In this document: positions 42,646 through 52,251 of the stretch, piece by piece
Numbering within the stretch: the stretch's first letter is position 1
How the letters are laid out: each line of letters opens with the position of its first letter
Source: an uncultured bacterium
Lineage (GTDB): Bacteria; Verrucomicrobiota; Lentisphaeria; Victivallales; UBA1829
Length of the DNA: 64,000 nt
Assembly: GCA_902802585.1 (NCBI GenBank)
Contig: CADCMR010000002.1
Coordinates: forward strand, 152,562 to 216,561
Reading direction: 5' to 3'
Translations under genes and position numbers: made by a program
The notes under the pieces: generated by a model
Told to the model about the DNA's origin: nothing
Databases searched by the model: none
Seen by the model: only the letters and a program-made list of their open reading frames with translations

Positions 42646-43932
42646 ATGAAACTCGGTTATTTCCTCGGTTGTTCCGTCGCACTCGCGTTCGCTCTGACTG
42701 CGATCGCACAGGCTCCCGCGCAGGGACAGGGGCAGGGCGGTCAGCGTCCCGCCATGGGACAGGGCGGTCAGCGCCAGGGCGGTCAGCGTAACGGCGGCAG
42801 CCCGTTCGGAGCCGGCGGCTTCGGCGGCGGCGGACGCATCGAACCGCTTCCGGAAGGATTCGTCCCCTCAGAAACGACCATCTTCAATTCCCAGTATCCC
42901 GCAGTGAATCCGAAGACGCGCGAGGCAATCTACAAGGTGAACGCCCCCGGCGCGCAGAAAGTCACGATCACGCAGGAAGGCAAAGTCTACAACATGGAGA
43001 AGGCCTCCGACGGACGCTGGACAGTCAAGACCGATCCGCTGGTCGTCGGCTTCCACTACTATTCCTACAACGTCGACGGCAACACGTTCTTCGATCCGGG
43101 CACGGAAGCGTATTTCGGCGGCAACTTCGAGCAGTCCGGCATCGAAATCCCGGAAGACGAGAAGGAAGCGGCGTACTACCACTTCGACAAGAACGTCCCG
43201 CATGGCCAGGTCCGCCGCTGCGACTACTGGTCCGAGATTAACGGCGTTCCGCGCGTCTGCCACGTCTACACGCCCGCCGAATATGAGACCCATCCGGAAA
43301 AGCGTTACCCGGTCCTCCTCCTCCTGCACGGCTGGGGCGAAGACGAAAACGGCTGGACAAATCAGGGAAAGACCAACTACATCATGGACAACCTGATCGC
43401 GGCGGGGAAAGCTGTTCCGATGATCATCGTCATGGACTGCGGCGACCTGAAGACCAATTCCTATTTCAAGAAGCCCGGCCAGGGCGGTCGCGGCGGCAAC
43501 GTCAACGACATCTTCGTCAACGAGCTCCTTCCGTTCATCGACGCAAACTTCCGCACGCTCCCCGGACGCGAGAACCGCGCCATGGCGGGTCTTTCCCGCG
43601 GCGGCATGCAGACCTGGAGCACCGTTACCTCCAACCTCGACAAGTTCTCCTGGATCGGCAGCTTCAGTGGTCTTTCCGTGAACGGCGCAATCGACCAGGC
43701 GTTCAACGGCGCGTTCAAGACCGCGAAGGAAGATGCCTCCAAGAACATCAACCACATCTTCATCGGCCTCGGCTCCGAGGAACGTCCCGAGAACGCAAAG
43801 CGTGTCGCGGATGCCTTCAATGAATTCGGCATCAAGACCACGTTCTTTGTGTCCGAGGGAACCGCCCACGAGTGGCTCACCTGGCGCCGCTGCCTCCGCG
43901 AATTTGCTCCGATCGTCTTCAACAAGAAGTGA
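42646..43932 (+). CDS. Secreted esterase, CE1/enterochelin-esterase-like alpha/beta hydrolase
   Basis: A 428-residue protein with a signal peptide (1-21, AIA-Q) and a Gly/Gln/Arg-rich low-complexity linker (residues 24-64). A small beta domain (about 90-165, YKVNAPGAQKVTITQEGK) resembles the CBM48-like module before feruloyl esterases. The hydrolase domain has PVLLLLHGWGEDENGW, the nucleophile GLSRGG (Ser318) and the C-terminal His408 (TAHEWLTWRR); these are typical of xylan feruloyl/acetyl esterases of family CE1. AAGGAG precedes the ATG. Its own promoter and a strong terminator make it monocistronic. Confidence 0.88.
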   Translation: MKLGYFLGCSVALAFALTAIAQAPAQGQGQGGQRPAMGQGGQRQGGQRNGGSPFGAGGFGGGGRIEPLPEGFVPSETTIFNSQYPAVNPKTREAIYKVNAPGAQKVTITQEGKVYNMEKASDGRWTVKTDPLVVGFHYYSYNVDGNTFFDPGTEAYFGGNFEQSGIEIPEDEKEAAYYHFDKNVPHGQVRRCDYWSEINGVPRVCHVYTPAEYETHPEKRYPVLLLLHGWGEDENGWTNQGKTNYIMDNLIAAGKAVPMIIVMDCGDLKTNSYFKKPGQGGRGGNVNDIFVNELLPFIDANFRTLPGRENRAMAGLSRGGMQTWSTVTSNLDKFSWIGSFSGLSVNGAIDQAFNGAFKTAKEDASKNINHIFIGLGSEERPENAKRVADAFNEFGIKTTFFVSEGTAHEWLTWRRCLREFAPIVFNKK

Positions 43933-43962
43933 TCGCGCTGTCCAATTCGTGGCGTAATTACC

Positions 43963-44002
43963 CGGGACCGGATTCCTTGCGGGATTCCGGTCCCGTTTTT
44001 TT
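43963..44002 (+). terminator. Rho-independent terminator of the esterase gene
   Basis: A 10-bp stem (43963-43972 with 43986-43995) is followed by seven T residues (43996-44002). Confidence 0.88.
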
Positions 44003-44094
44003 CACTGGTTGATGATCTTATCCCAAGGAGAGGCGCCCGAATGCTTTCAGCGTACACAGGATTCGGATTCTCAAGCTTGTCGAAGAAGCCGAAA

Positions 44095-44124
44095 AACGTC
44101 AAAGGAACGTCAAAAAACGTCAAA
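44095..44124 (+). repeat. Three short direct repeats AACGTCAAA
   Basis: AACGTCAAA occurs at 44095, 44106 and 44116, i.e. at 10-11 bp steps, one helical turn. The group lies 36 bp upstream of the -35 box of the COX24-type peptide gene, so a regulator or UP-like site is possible. Confidence 0.5.
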
Positions 44125-44159
44125 AACGCGTTTTTTTTGGTGAAAAAGGCGTTTTTCGC

Positions 44160-44187
44160 TTGCCATTTCCGGATTTGATGCTATATT
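44160..44187 (+). promoter_or_regulatory. Promoter of the COX24-type peptide gene
   Basis: TTGCCA (44160-44165), 16 bp, TATATT (44182-44187), about 45 bases before the ATG at 44239. Confidence 0.58.
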
Positions 44188-44238
44188 CTTAGCAATATTT
44201 TTTCCAAAACGAGCCACTATCAACCAGGAATCTACATC

Positions 44239-44328
44239 ATGGGCAATCTGAGAAAAAAACGCCGCCGCAAAATCGCTCAGCACAAACGCAAAAAACTGCT
44301 GAAGGCAATGCGGCATAAAAACAAGTAA
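44239..44328 (+). CDS. AURKAIP1/COX24-domain small basic protein (probable ribosomal small-subunit peptide)
   Basis: A 29-residue protein, about half Lys/Arg/His, beginning MGNLRKKRRRKIAQHKRKK and ending with a second basic group and MRHKNK. This is the short AURKAIP1/COX24 C-terminal domain (DUF1713 type) also seen as a free peptide in Bacteroidota, where related peptides are ribosome components (bS22/Thx-like). It has its own promoter and a possible terminator, so high expression is likely. The start has only a weak AGGA. Confidence 0.82.
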   Translation: MGNLRKKRRRKIAQHKRKKLLKAMRHKNK

Positions 44329-44374
44329 GCGGTCATCCCGCTCTTGCAACCCGGCGGACGTCCGGGACGAATGG

Positions 44375-44425
44375 AACGCGCCCCGCGGTGCCCCTCCGGC
44401 ACTTCCGGCGCGTTTCCTGTTTTTG
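44375..44425 (+). terminator. Possible terminator after the COX24-type peptide gene
   Basis: A long hairpin with outer stem 44375-44382/44407-44414 and inner GTGCC/GGCAC is followed by CTGTTTTTG. Confidence 0.5.
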
Positions 44426-44499
44426 TGCCGTTGCGATGCAAGGCACAATATCAGCGGAGGACTTGTCCTCCCCGTTTCTCCTCACCAGAAAGTTTCGGC

Positions 44500-46356
44500 A
44501 TGACTTCTTTCCACACATCCTGGCTCCGCATTCTTTCGACGGCGCTTATGCTCGCCGCCGCGTCCCCGCTTTTCGCGCAGGGCGACATGGAGTCCGACTG
44601 GCTGCCGAACACCACGCTCTTCTTCGACGAGCTGCTGCCGTCGCACGCGGCGCAGGATGAAGCGGACACGCTGGCAGACCTGGCGAGGATTTTCGGAAAT
44701 CCGCTCCTCCTGAACCAGTTCACGGACGCGGACATCGAAAAATTCTTCGAGATGGCGGCGAAACACCCCGACAACGAGGCGTTCTTCTCCCCGCTCGTTC
44801 AGGCGGTCGTCCAGCCCGCGTTCCATGACAAAGTCCTGCCGCGCCTGCTGAAGCTCGCCGAGGAGCATCCCGAATCGCGCGAACTCAACCTCACATGCGG
44901 AGAAATCCTCGTGCAGGACAAGCGCGTCGACGACGCCGTCAGGTATTTCGAGCGGGCGTTCGAGGTCGTCCGGAAAGACCCGGAACCACCCTCCGAACGC
45001 CGCCGAGAATACAACGAAAACATCGCGTCCAAGCTCGTCCTCATCTACTCGGACAAGGCGCTCGACAAGAAGCGCCGCGAGGATCCCTCGCTCGCCGATG
45101 ATGTTCGGCAGTACCGGGACAAACTCCGCGCCCTCCGCGCCGAACTCGCCTCCATGCGCGTCTTCGACGCATCCCCCCAGGTACAGTCCGCGCTGATCGT
45201 CTCCTGTGCCGGGGACATGGAAACGTCCGACGCGAAATCCCCGCTCGCGACCTCTGTGCTCGTCCCGTTCAACAGGACCGCGTGGGCGCTCCGCGACGAA
45301 ATGCACCGTCTCGCCGAGACCTCGCTGACGTGCCTGCTCGACCGCAAGAAGGAGGTCGAAGACCCCGTCTTTCCCCAGCCGTTCCGCGTCCTCTGCGACC
45401 TCGGCTACAAGTCGCAGGTCATGGCTGCCGCGCTCGCGCGCCTGGCGGAAGCCCCCGGCGACACCGAAGCACTGTTCACGGTCGCGGTCCTCGCCGACGA
45501 ACTTGACGAGCCCCTGATCGGCGCACGCGCATGGGAACGCATCTTCGCCGTCGTGAAGGCCCCTACCCCGAGCATGTTCGCCGTGTGCGCCGAAATTCAG
45601 ACCGCTGCGAAACTCTACGACGACGCAGAGCGCACCTACCGGATCCTCGGCACGCTCCTGGAATCGCCGGACCTCGTCCTCACGAAGCTCGCGCAGCTCG
45701 AATTCAACCGCGGCAATTACAAAAAGGCGCTTGAGCTGCTCCAGCGCGCCCCGCTCGACACCGAACGCCTCCTCGTCGAAACCGACTGCTACATGCGCCT
45801 CCGCAACTACGACAAGGCGCTCGAACGCATCCGCAACGCCGCGCGCATCACGCCCGCGCTGCTCGAAGGACGCCGGTTCCGCCTCATCAGCGCGAACATC
45901 GCCGACAAGGCGAACAACATGGAGTACGTCGAGCAGATGCTCGCGCCGCTCCTCACCAGCCGTCCGCCCGCGGGTCGGACCGACGACGTGCCCGACGCGG
46001 AAATCTACAACTCCCTCGGCTACATCTTCGCCGACCACGGCTACAAGCTCCCCGAAGCCTTCGAATACTTAAAGAAGGCGGTCGAGCTTGACCCGAAGAA
46101 CGGCGCGATCGCCGACAGCTACGCGTGGGTCCTCTTCAAGCTGAAACGCTTTGAAGAGGCGAAAAAGGAAATCCTGCGCGCCATCGAACTTCTCGGCAAC
46201 GACGTTGACGCCACCATCACGGACCACGCCGGAGACATCTTCAACGCCCTCGGCGACAAAGCCGCCGCGCGCGAATACTGGGAAATGGCAATGGAGCTCG
46301 ACGGCGACGTGGACTTCGATGCGATCGAACGCAAGATCGAATCCGTCCGGCAGTGA
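44500..46356 (+). CDS. Exported TPR-repeat protein
   Basis: A 618-residue protein. The start at 44500 (after AGAAAG) gives a signal peptide of about 26 residues ending LFA-Q; the frame is open to 44344 through the hairpin region. Most of the rest is helical with TPR-like repeats, clearest near the C-terminus (AEIYNSLGYIFADHGYKLPEAFEYLKKAVELDPKNGAIADSYAWVLFKLKRFEEAKKEILRA). This resembles the BamD/PelB-type periplasmic TPR scaffolds. No catalytic domain was seen. Partners are unknown. Confidence 0.8.
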   Translation: MTSFHTSWLRILSTALMLAAASPLFAQGDMESDWLPNTTLFFDELLPSHAAQDEADTLADLARIFGNPLLLNQFTDADIEKFFEMAAKHPDNEAFFSPLVQAVVQPAFHDKVLPRLLKLAEEHPESRELNLTCGEILVQDKRVDDAVRYFERAFEVVRKDPEPPSERRREYNENIASKLVLIYSDKALDKKRREDPSLADDVRQYRDKLRALRAELASMRVFDASPQVQSALIVSCAGDMETSDAKSPLATSVLVPFNRTAWALRDEMHRLAETSLTCLLDRKKEVEDPVFPQPFRVLCDLGYKSQVMAAALARLAEAPGDTEALFTVAVLADELDEPLIGARAWERIFAVVKAPTPSMFAVCAEIQTAAKLYDDAERTYRILGTLLESPDLVLTKLAQLEFNRGNYKKALELLQRAPLDTERLLVETDCYMRLRNYDKALERIRNAARITPALLEGRRFRLISANIADKANNMEYVEQMLAPLLTSRPPAGRTDDVPDAEIYNSLGYIFADHGYKLPEAFEYLKKAVELDPKNGAIADSYAWVLFKLKRFEEAKKEILRAIELLGNDVDATITDHAGDIFNALGDKAAAREYWEMAMELDGDVDFDAIERKIESVRQ

Positions 46357-46440
46357 CCGAAGCGGAACATATCATATCCCTCATTTCCAGCTGAGACAGC
46401 ATTTCTCCCCTGCACGGCGCATTTCCCGCCGTTTTATGAA

Positions 46441-47349
46441 TCACTCGGATTTCTGGTAGACGCGGACATAGTCGACGTACATGCGGACCGGGAACGGGAT
46501 CGCGGTCACGTCGCCGCCGTTGTCGCCGCCGAGCGCGAGGTTCACCAGCAGATAGTGCGGCTGGCGGAACGGATTCGCGACGAAGCGGAACCGGGCGTTT
46601 CTGACCTCGGCAATGGAGGAATCGTTCACCGCGCGGCCGTCCACGGACAGCACGATGCGGGTCTCGTCCCAGTCCATCGTGTACACATGGAACTCGTCCG
46701 CCCAGCCCGGATTATCGCGCGTAAACCGCCGCAACGGCGTACGGACGGTATTCCATTCGGGCGTCCACAAGCCGTCCGGCGCGGACCAGCAGAAATTCGC
46801 GAGAACCTGTTCCTTGTAGTATTCGAAGATGTCGATCTCGCCGCAGGACGGCCAGTTCTCGGAAATGCCGAGCGTCCAGAACGCCGGCCAGGAGCCTTCC
46901 ATCAGGGGCGCCTTGATGCGCGCCTCGATGCGGCCGTATTGGAACGAGTGCAGTCCCTTCGTGATGAGGCAGGCGGAAGTGTACTGAATGGGGCGTTCCA
47001 CGCGGCGTCCGGGCGGATTCGGCAACGGCTGCGCGTGGTGTTCCGCCGTGATGACCAGGCATCCGTCGCGCACCTCGGCGCTCTCCGGACGGTACCACTG
47101 CGCCTCATGGTTCCGCACGTATCCGGTCTCGTACGTCCAGTTCGACGGATCGGGCCGTCCGTCCACGTTGAACTCGTCGGACCATGCCAGCCTCATCCCG
47201 GAGGGCGGATTCGGCGCGAAGGGGTCGGCGGCGGGCGCGGAAACGGATTCGGATTGCTCCGTACTCTGCTCTGATTGGGCGGAGTCACATGAGGCGAAAA
47301 CACAGGCGAGGAGAACCGGAAGGGACAGAAGGGACAGGGCTTTCATCAT
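46441..47349 (-). CDS. GH16 beta-glucanase/laminarinase-like lipoprotein
   Basis: A 302-residue protein. ATG 47349 or 47346 follows AGGAGG. The hydrophobic leader ends with possible lipobox cysteines (LLAC, FASC), so it is probably a lipoprotein. The catalytic motif GEIDIFEY supplies the two Glu residues and the Asp of GH16. WSDEFNVDGRPDPSNWTYETG at the start and PVRMYVDYVRVYQ at the end frame the jelly-roll domain. The likely substrate is a mixed-linked or beta-1,3-glucan. Confidence 0.9.
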   Translation of the reverse strand: MMKALSLLSLPVLLACVFASCDSAQSEQSTEQSESVSAPAADPFAPNPPSGMRLAWSDEFNVDGRPDPSNWTYETGYVRNHEAQWYRPESAEVRDGCLVITAEHHAQPLPNPPGRRVERPIQYTSACLITKGLHSFQYGRIEARIKAPLMEGSWPAFWTLGISENWPSCGEIDIFEYYKEQVLANFCWSAPDGLWTPEWNTVRTPLRRFTRDNPGWADEFHVYTMDWDETRIVLSVDGRAVNDSSIAEVRNARFRFVANPFRQPHYLLVNLALGGDNGGDVTAIPFPVRMYVDYVRVYQKSE

Positions 47350-47472
47350 CAAACCTCCTGAGCTGGAGTTGCGTCCGGGACCGGACAGTGGAAACGGTCG
47401 AAAGGGAGAGGTCCGCCGCCGCACAAAACGGAAAGCCGGTCATGCGGGCGGCGGATTCTTATGATATTCGCC

Positions 47473-49842
47473 TCAGTTCGAGGCGGGCATCGACATCAGG
47501 AACTCGGCGTTCGTCGAGACTTTTTTGAGCTTGGAGATCAGGACCTCCATGGCCTCGACGGGCGGGACGCCGGTCATCGCCTTGCGGAGCGTCCAGACGC
47601 GCGGGAGTTCGTCGCGGTGGAGCAGGAGTTCCTCCTTGCGCGTGCCGCTCGCCTCGATGTTGATGGCGGGGTAGACGCGTTTGTCGACCAGGCGGCGGTC
47701 GAGGTGCAGTTCCATGTTGCCGGTTCCCTTGAACTCCTCGAAGATGACCTCGTCCATCTTGCTGCCGGTGTCGATCAGCGCGGTGGCGATGATGGTCAGG
47801 CTGCCGTAGTCCTCGATGTTGCGCGCCGCGCCGAAGAAGCGTTTCGGTTTGTGCAGGGCGTTGGCGTCGACGCCGCCGGTGAGGATCTTGCCGCTGTGGG
47901 GCTGGAGCGTGTTGTAGGCGCGGGCGAGGCGCGTGATGGAGTCAAGCAGGATCACGACATCCTTCCGGGATTCTACCAGGCGCTTTGCCTTTTCAATGAC
48001 CATTTCGGCGATCTGCACGTGGCGTTCCGGCGGCTCGTCGAAGGTCGAGCTCACGACTTCCGCGTTCGAGCTCACGCTCATCTTCATGTCGGTGACTTCC
48101 TCGGGGCGTTCGTCGATCAGGAGGATGATCAGGATGACCTCCGGGTTGTTCTTGATGATCGAGTTCGCCATCTTCTGCAGGAGCACGGTCTTGCCGGTGC
48201 GCGGCGGCGCGACGATGAGGCCGCGCTGGCCGAGCCCGATCGGCGTCACCAGGTCGACCACGCGTCCGCACAGTTCGTCCGGGGTGGTCTCAAGGAAAAG
48301 CCGCCGCGTCGGGAAATACGGCTTCAGCTCGTTGAACGGGATGATGTCGCGCTTGCATTCGGGCGACTGGTGGTTGATGCTGGTCACGCGGAACATCGCG
48401 AAGAAGCGCTCCTGTTCGCGCGGCTGGCGTATTTCGCCTTCGATGAAGTCGCCCGTGCGGACGGCGTAGCGGCGGACCTGGTTCGGGCTGAGGTAGATGT
48501 CCTCGGAGGACGGCAGATAGCTGTAGTACGGGGAGCGCAGGAATCCGAAGCCGTCTGGCATGACCTCCAGGAAGCCGCTGCCGACGAGGACGCACTTGTC
48601 GCTGTTGGCGCGGGCGATCTCGAAGACGAGCTCGGATTTCGTGAGGACGCCGACGCCCTCGATGCCCATGTCGCGCGCCATTTGGCTGAGCTCGGTGATG
48701 TTCTTCTGCTGAAGCTCGGTGATGTTCAGGGTCGGCGGCGGGATCGGCTCGCCGTTCTCGTCGTACTCGATGCGCGGACCGTTGTTGTAGTTCTGCTGGG
48801 TCATCTTCATGAGGCGGCGTATTTCGGCGTAGGTCGGATCGTCGCCGCCCTGGCGGATGCTGTTGTAGCCGCCGCCGTTGCCGCCGCCCTGGAAGCGGCG
48901 CTTCTGGTTCTGCGGGTTCTGGTTGTTCTGCTGCTTGTTGAACTGACGGTTGTTCTGCTGGTTCTGATTGAACTGGCGGTTGTTGTTCTGCTGGTTCTGG
49001 TTGAACTGGCGGTTATGCTTATTGTTTCGCTGATTGTTTTGATTGTTCTGCTGATTCTGGTTGTTCTGCTGCTTATTGAACTGACGGTTGCCCCCCTGGT
49101 TGTTCTGCTGGACCGCCGCCGGACGTGCCGCGGCGGGTTCTCCCTGCGTGGGGGCGGCGTTTTCATTCTGCTGGCGCGGTTCGGCGGACGCATGTTCCCC
49201 GAGATCACGGGGCTCCATGTTGTCGTCCGGGAAATCCGGCATGGATGCTTCGTTCCGCGGCTGCCGCGCGGGCGCTTTCGGCGCAGGCGGCACATAGACG
49301 ATGTCATCGTCGGGCGGGAGGTCGACGGACGCGCCGCCGGGCTCATTCATGCCCGCGACCACGATCTCGTTCGGGCGGATTCCGCCGGGGAACTCCGGTT
49401 CCTGCGAACCGCCGCCGAAATCGTCGTCCTCGTCGCCGAGGTTGAATTTGTAGGTACGGACGGCTTTCAGCCCCTTGCGGGAAGCCGGCGTGAAGGAATC
49501 GACATGCTGGACGGAAGCGGGGTCGTAATCGCCGTCCTCGCCGAACTCCGCCGTGGACGCGTCGTTGCGGGAGGCGGACTCATGGGCGGCGGACTTGGAA
49601 CCGAACGCGGCGTGAACCGGAGCGGCGGGCTTTTCCTCTTCCTGCGCGGACTCCTGCGGCAGCTCGGGTGCGCTTTCCGCTTCCGCGTCTTCTTCCACGC
49701 GTTTTTTCGACGGACGCCCGCGGCGTTTTTTCACGGGCGTTTCGGCGGCTTCCGCCTCCGCTGCCGGAACGGTCTGCTCCGGCATTCCGTTCTGTTCGGG
49801 ATTCTGGTTTTCGGACTGCATGTTTTCCATTTCGTCGGACAT
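47473..49842 (-). CDS. rho: Transcription termination factor Rho with long N-terminal extension
   Basis: A 789-residue protein, against about 420 for E. coli Rho. The core is normal: N-terminal RNA-binding domain from about 372 ([23 protein letters not shown]), CSD (GFGFLRSP), Walker A APPRTGKT (545-552), Walker B and nearby [16 protein letters not shown], and R-loop GTGNMELHL. The first 370 residues are extra: an AT-hook-like [11 protein letters not shown] (38-48), an acidic disordered stretch, then residues 245-317 that are mostly Asn, Gln and Arg with repeated RQFN-x-x-Q-N-N units, then a Gly-rich patch. Similar but shorter inserts occur in Bacteroidota and Clostridia. The gene follows coaE by 82 bp and is probably cotranscribed with it. 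Confidence 0.95.
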   Translation of the reverse strand: MSDEMENMQSENQNPEQNGMPEQTVPAAEAEAAETPVKKRRGRPSKKRVEEDAEAESAPELPQESAQEEEKPAAPVHAAFGSKSAAHESASRNDASTAEFGEDGDYDPASVQHVDSFTPASRKGLKAVRTYKFNLGDEDDDFGGGSQEPEFPGGIRPNEIVVAGMNEPGGASVDLPPDDDIVYVPPAPKAPARQPRNEASMPDFPDDNMEPRDLGEHASAEPRQQNENAAPTQGEPAAARPAAVQQNNQGGNRQFNKQQNNQNQQNNQNNQRNNKHNRQFNQNQQNNNRQFNQNQQNNRQFNKQQNNQNPQNQKRRFQGGGNGGGYNSIRQGGDDPTYAEIRRLMKMTQQNYNNGPRIEYDENGEPIPPPTLNITELQQKNITELSQMARDMGIEGVGVLTKSELVFEIARANSDKCVLVGSGFLEVMPDGFGFLRSPYYSYLPSSEDIYLSPNQVRRYAVRTGDFIEGEIRQPREQERFFAMFRVTSINHQSPECKRDIIPFNELKPYFPTRRLFLETTPDELCGRVVDLVTPIGLGQRGLIVAPPRTGKTVLLQKMANSIIKNNPEVILIILLIDERPEEVTDMKMSVSSNAEVVSSTFDEPPERHVQIAEMVIEKAKRLVESRKDVVILLDSITRLARAYNTLQPHSGKILTGGVDANALHKPKRFFGAARNIEDYGSLTIIATALIDTGSKMDEVIFEEFKGTGNMELHLDRRLVDKRVYPAINIEASGTRKEELLLHRDELPRVWTLRKAMTGVPPVEAMEVLISKLKKVSTNAEFLMSMPASN

Positions 49843-49924
49843 CAGTTTTTCCTTTCGGATGCGTTTCTTTTATTTTTGAACTTGAATAATAGGACAAATG
49901 TAAGGGGGAAATAAAAAGGATGAA

Positions 49925-50542
49925 TTAAATCGGGGTTGATTTCAAATGATCGACCAGCTCGAAACACTGGTTCCGCAGGTGGTCCAGCCCGCCGTTGTTG
50001 ATCAGACCGAAGTCTGCGCGGGCGAGCTTCGCGTCGTCGGACATCTGCACGTCCAGACGCGCCTCCGCGTCTTCGCGCGTCAAATGATTCCGCGCCATCA
50101 GGCGTCCGATCCGCATCTCCCGCGGCATCCAAACCGCGATCGTGCGCGAGAATTTTGTTTCCCATCCGATCTCGAACAGCAGCGGGACTTCGACCAGGAC
50201 CAGTTCGTCTTCCCCGGCGGCATCCCTCGCCATGATTTCGTTCAGGCGCTGTTCCACAGCCGGATGCACAAGGGCGTTCAGCTCCGCGAATGCGCCCGCG
50301 CGGTCCGGTTCGGCGAAGAGCCGTTTCGACAGAGCCGTCCGGTCGATGCTGGAATCCGGGGTCACGACGTCGTCGCCCCAGTTTTTCCGCATTCCGGCAA
50401 GCAATTCCGGCGTGGGATGGCTGTAAAGGTCGTGGCAAATCGCATCGGTGTCATAGACATGAGAGAATCCGGCTTCCAGCAGGAAATGACCTGCCGTCGT
50501 TTTTCCGCATGCGATTCCGCCTGTCAGAGCAAGAGGTTTCAA
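49925..50542 (-). CDS. coaE: Dephospho-CoA kinase
   Basis: A 205-residue enzyme, last step of coenzyme A synthesis. The P-loop LTGGIACGKTT lies at the N-terminus and the later blocks DTDAICHDL, LVHPAVEQRL and LVEVPLLFE are CoaE signatures. The TTG at 50542 is preferred because a GGAG/GGAAGAG site lies upstream and it gives the usual family start MKPLALTGG. An ATG at 50650 is in frame but has no ribosome site and would add 36 unrelated residues. A promoter lies near 50751-50779. Confidence 0.88.
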   Translation of the reverse strand: MKPLALTGGIACGKTTAGHFLLEAGFSHVYDTDAICHDLYSHPTPELLAGMRKNWGDDVVTPDSSIDRTALSKRLFAEPDRAGAFAELNALVHPAVEQRLNEIMARDAAGEDELVLVEVPLLFEIGWETKFSRTIAVWMPREMRIGRLMARNHLTREDAEARLDVQMSDDAKLARADFGLINNGGLDHLRNQCFELVDHLKSTPI

Positions 50543-50750
50543 CTCTTCCGTCTCCGTGCGGGTTCTTTTTCGGGTTGTGATTCCGGAATGTGTTTCTTGA
50601 GCCGTCCAGGGCAAACTTATTCCGGGGATCCGGCATTCCGTCCGAATCATGATACAGGCGGATGATGCCTGCTCGGACGGGGGATTTTATGATCCGCGGA
50701 CCGGACAAACATCAGAGTTCCGGGGCGGTCATAAGCAAAGGAAATGTTTT

Positions 50751-50779
50751 AATGTAGCACGCTCCGTTCTTTTTTTCAA
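50751..50779 (-). promoter_or_regulatory. Promoter of the coaE-rho operon
   Basis: Minus strand TTGAAA (50774-50779), 17 bp, TACATT (50751-50756). Confidence 0.5.
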
Positions 50780-50889
50780 GCGGAAATCCGGAAAAAAGCG
50801 GAAAAAACGCCTGAAAACCGCCTGAAAAAGACTCCCGCCCGATATTCCCCTGCACGGAAGCGATCACCTCCGCGCCTCAATTGCATAAA

Positions 50890-50927
50890 GGTACCTCTAC
50901 CCATCCGATCGAATGGATAGAGGCACC
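50890..50927. other. Imperfect inverted repeat downstream of the GMP synthase gene
   Basis: Positions 50890-50904 pair with 50913-50927 (13 of 15). There is no proper T-tract on either strand, so it may be a processing or weak termination signal. Confidence 0.4.
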
Positions 50928-50961
50928 CTTCGAAAGATAATGTCCGGTCAAATGGATGCGG

Positions 50962-51942
50962 TCACTCCCATTCGATCGTGGCGGGTCCCTTCGGGCTGAG
51001 GTCGTAGAGCACGCGGCAGACGCCGGGGACTTCGGCGAGGATGCGGTCCGTGATCTTCTTCAGGACTGCCCAGTCGATCTCCGGCACGACCGCGGTCATG
51101 GCGTCGCGGGTATTCACCGCACGGATAATCACCGGCCAGTCAAATACGCGTTTGGAATCACGGACGCCCGTGGAACGGTAATCCGGCACGACGGTAAAGA
51201 ACTGCCAGACGGATTTCGTGAGACCGGCGCGGTCGAACTCCTCGCGCAGGATGGCGTCGGATTCGCGGAGCGCGGCGAGGCGGTCACGGGTGATCGCGCC
51301 GGTGCAGCGGACGCCGAGACCGGGTCCCGGGAACGGCTGGCGGTTGACCATGGAATCAGGAAGACCGAGGGCGGCGCCGATCACGCGCACTTCGTCCTTG
51401 AAGAGGAGTTTCACGGGCTCGACTAGCTCGAAATGCAGATCAGGCGGGAGACCGCCGACGTTGTGGTGCGCCTTCACGCCGACGCTCTCCACGATGTCGG
51501 GATAGATGGTGCCCTGCGCGAGGAAATCGACATCCGTGAGCTTGCGCGCCTCTTCCTCGAACACGCGGATGAACTCGCCGCCGATGATCTTGCGTTTCTG
51601 TTCGGGATCGGCGACTCCGGCGAGCTTGTCGAGGAAACGGTCGGTGGCGTCGATGTAAATCAGGTTCGCGCCGAGCTGGCGGCGGAACACCTCGACGACC
51701 TGTTCGCTTTCGCCCTTGCGCATCAGGCCGTGGTTCACATGCACGCACACGAGCTGTTGTCCGATCGCGCGGATCAGGAGCGCGGCGACCACGGAGCTGT
51801 CCACGCCGCCGGAAAGCGCCAGGAGCACCTTGCGGGAGCCGACCTGCTGGCGGATGAGGGCGATCTGTTCTTCGATAAACTTGTCTGCGAGTTCTTTCGT
51901 GGTGATGCGGACCATGTCGTCCGGGCGTTTGTTGCTGTCCAT
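50962..51942 (-). CDS. guaA: GMP synthase, ATP-pyrophosphatase/dimerisation subunit without glutaminase domain
   Basis: A 326-residue protein. The start at 51942 has AAAGGA upstream. The PP-loop LALSGGVDSS is at residues 41-50. The downstream blocks HVNHGLMRKGESEQV, AQGTIYPDIVESV, HHNVGGLPPDL, RQPFPGPGLGVRC and the C-terminal GPATIEWE are exactly GuaA. The whole N-terminal glutamine amidotransferase domain (about 190 residues) is missing, and no amidotransferase gene is next to it. It would use ammonia directly or a separate GATase subunit, as in the archaeal GuaAa/GuaAb split. It has its own strong promoter. Confidence 0.92.
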   Translation of the reverse strand: MDSNKRPDDMVRITTKELADKFIEEQIALIRQQVGSRKVLLALSGGVDSSVVAALLIRAIGQQLVCVHVNHGLMRKGESEQVVEVFRRQLGANLIYIDATDRFLDKLAGVADPEQKRKIIGGEFIRVFEEEARKLTDVDFLAQGTIYPDIVESVGVKAHHNVGGLPPDLHFELVEPVKLLFKDEVRVIGAALGLPDSMVNRQPFPGPGLGVRCTGAITRDRLAALRESDAILREEFDRAGLTKSVWQFFTVVPDYRSTGVRDSKRVFDWPVIIRAVNTRDAMTAVVPEIDWAVLKKITDRILAEVPGVCRVLYDLSPKGPATIEWE

Positions 51943-52021
51943 AGGGGAATCCTTTATTTGGGAAGTTGTGATGCCGGGGGACCGTTTTTGATTGTCCGCG
52001 CGGCAGTGCAATTCTCCAATT

Positions 52022-52049
52022 ATTATACTGCGTTTTCCGCGAAAATCAA
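52022..52049 (-). promoter_or_regulatory. Strong promoter of the GMP synthase gene
   Basis: Minus strand TTGATT (52044-52049), 16 bp, consensus TATAAT (52022-52027). The leader of about 73 bases was checked by eye for a purine-riboswitch-like fold; none was evident. Confidence 0.68.
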
Positions 52050-52142
52050 GAAAAAACATGAAAAAACCGTGCGGCTCCGTCCTATTTCCCACGTTTCCGC
52101 GCCGATGCCCGCGCTTTTCTCTATATTCCGCGCGTGTACAGC

Positions 52143-52171
52143 TTGATTTTTAGGAGTGTTTATGCTATATT
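52143..52171 (+). promoter_or_regulatory. Promoter of the ior operon
   Basis: TTGATT (52143-52148), 17 bp, TATATT (52166-52171), about 74 bases before the iorB ATG. Confidence 0.65.
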
Positions 52172-52251
52172 AGGAATTTGTTTTGAGACTGGAGATAACG
52201 ATACGGAAACACTGTTTCCGCAATCAGCATAGAAGGAGCTGCACAGCAACC

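Noticed and set aside
48930..49090. Repetitive DNA that could be mistaken for a tandem repeat or CRISPR-like array
   Set aside because: It is in frame inside rho and encodes the Asn/Gln-rich repeats, with no spacers.
47461..49914. 817-codon plus-strand frame rich in Val/Leu opposite rho
   Set aside because: The hydrophobic repeats are only the complement of the Asn/Gln codons of the Rho insert.
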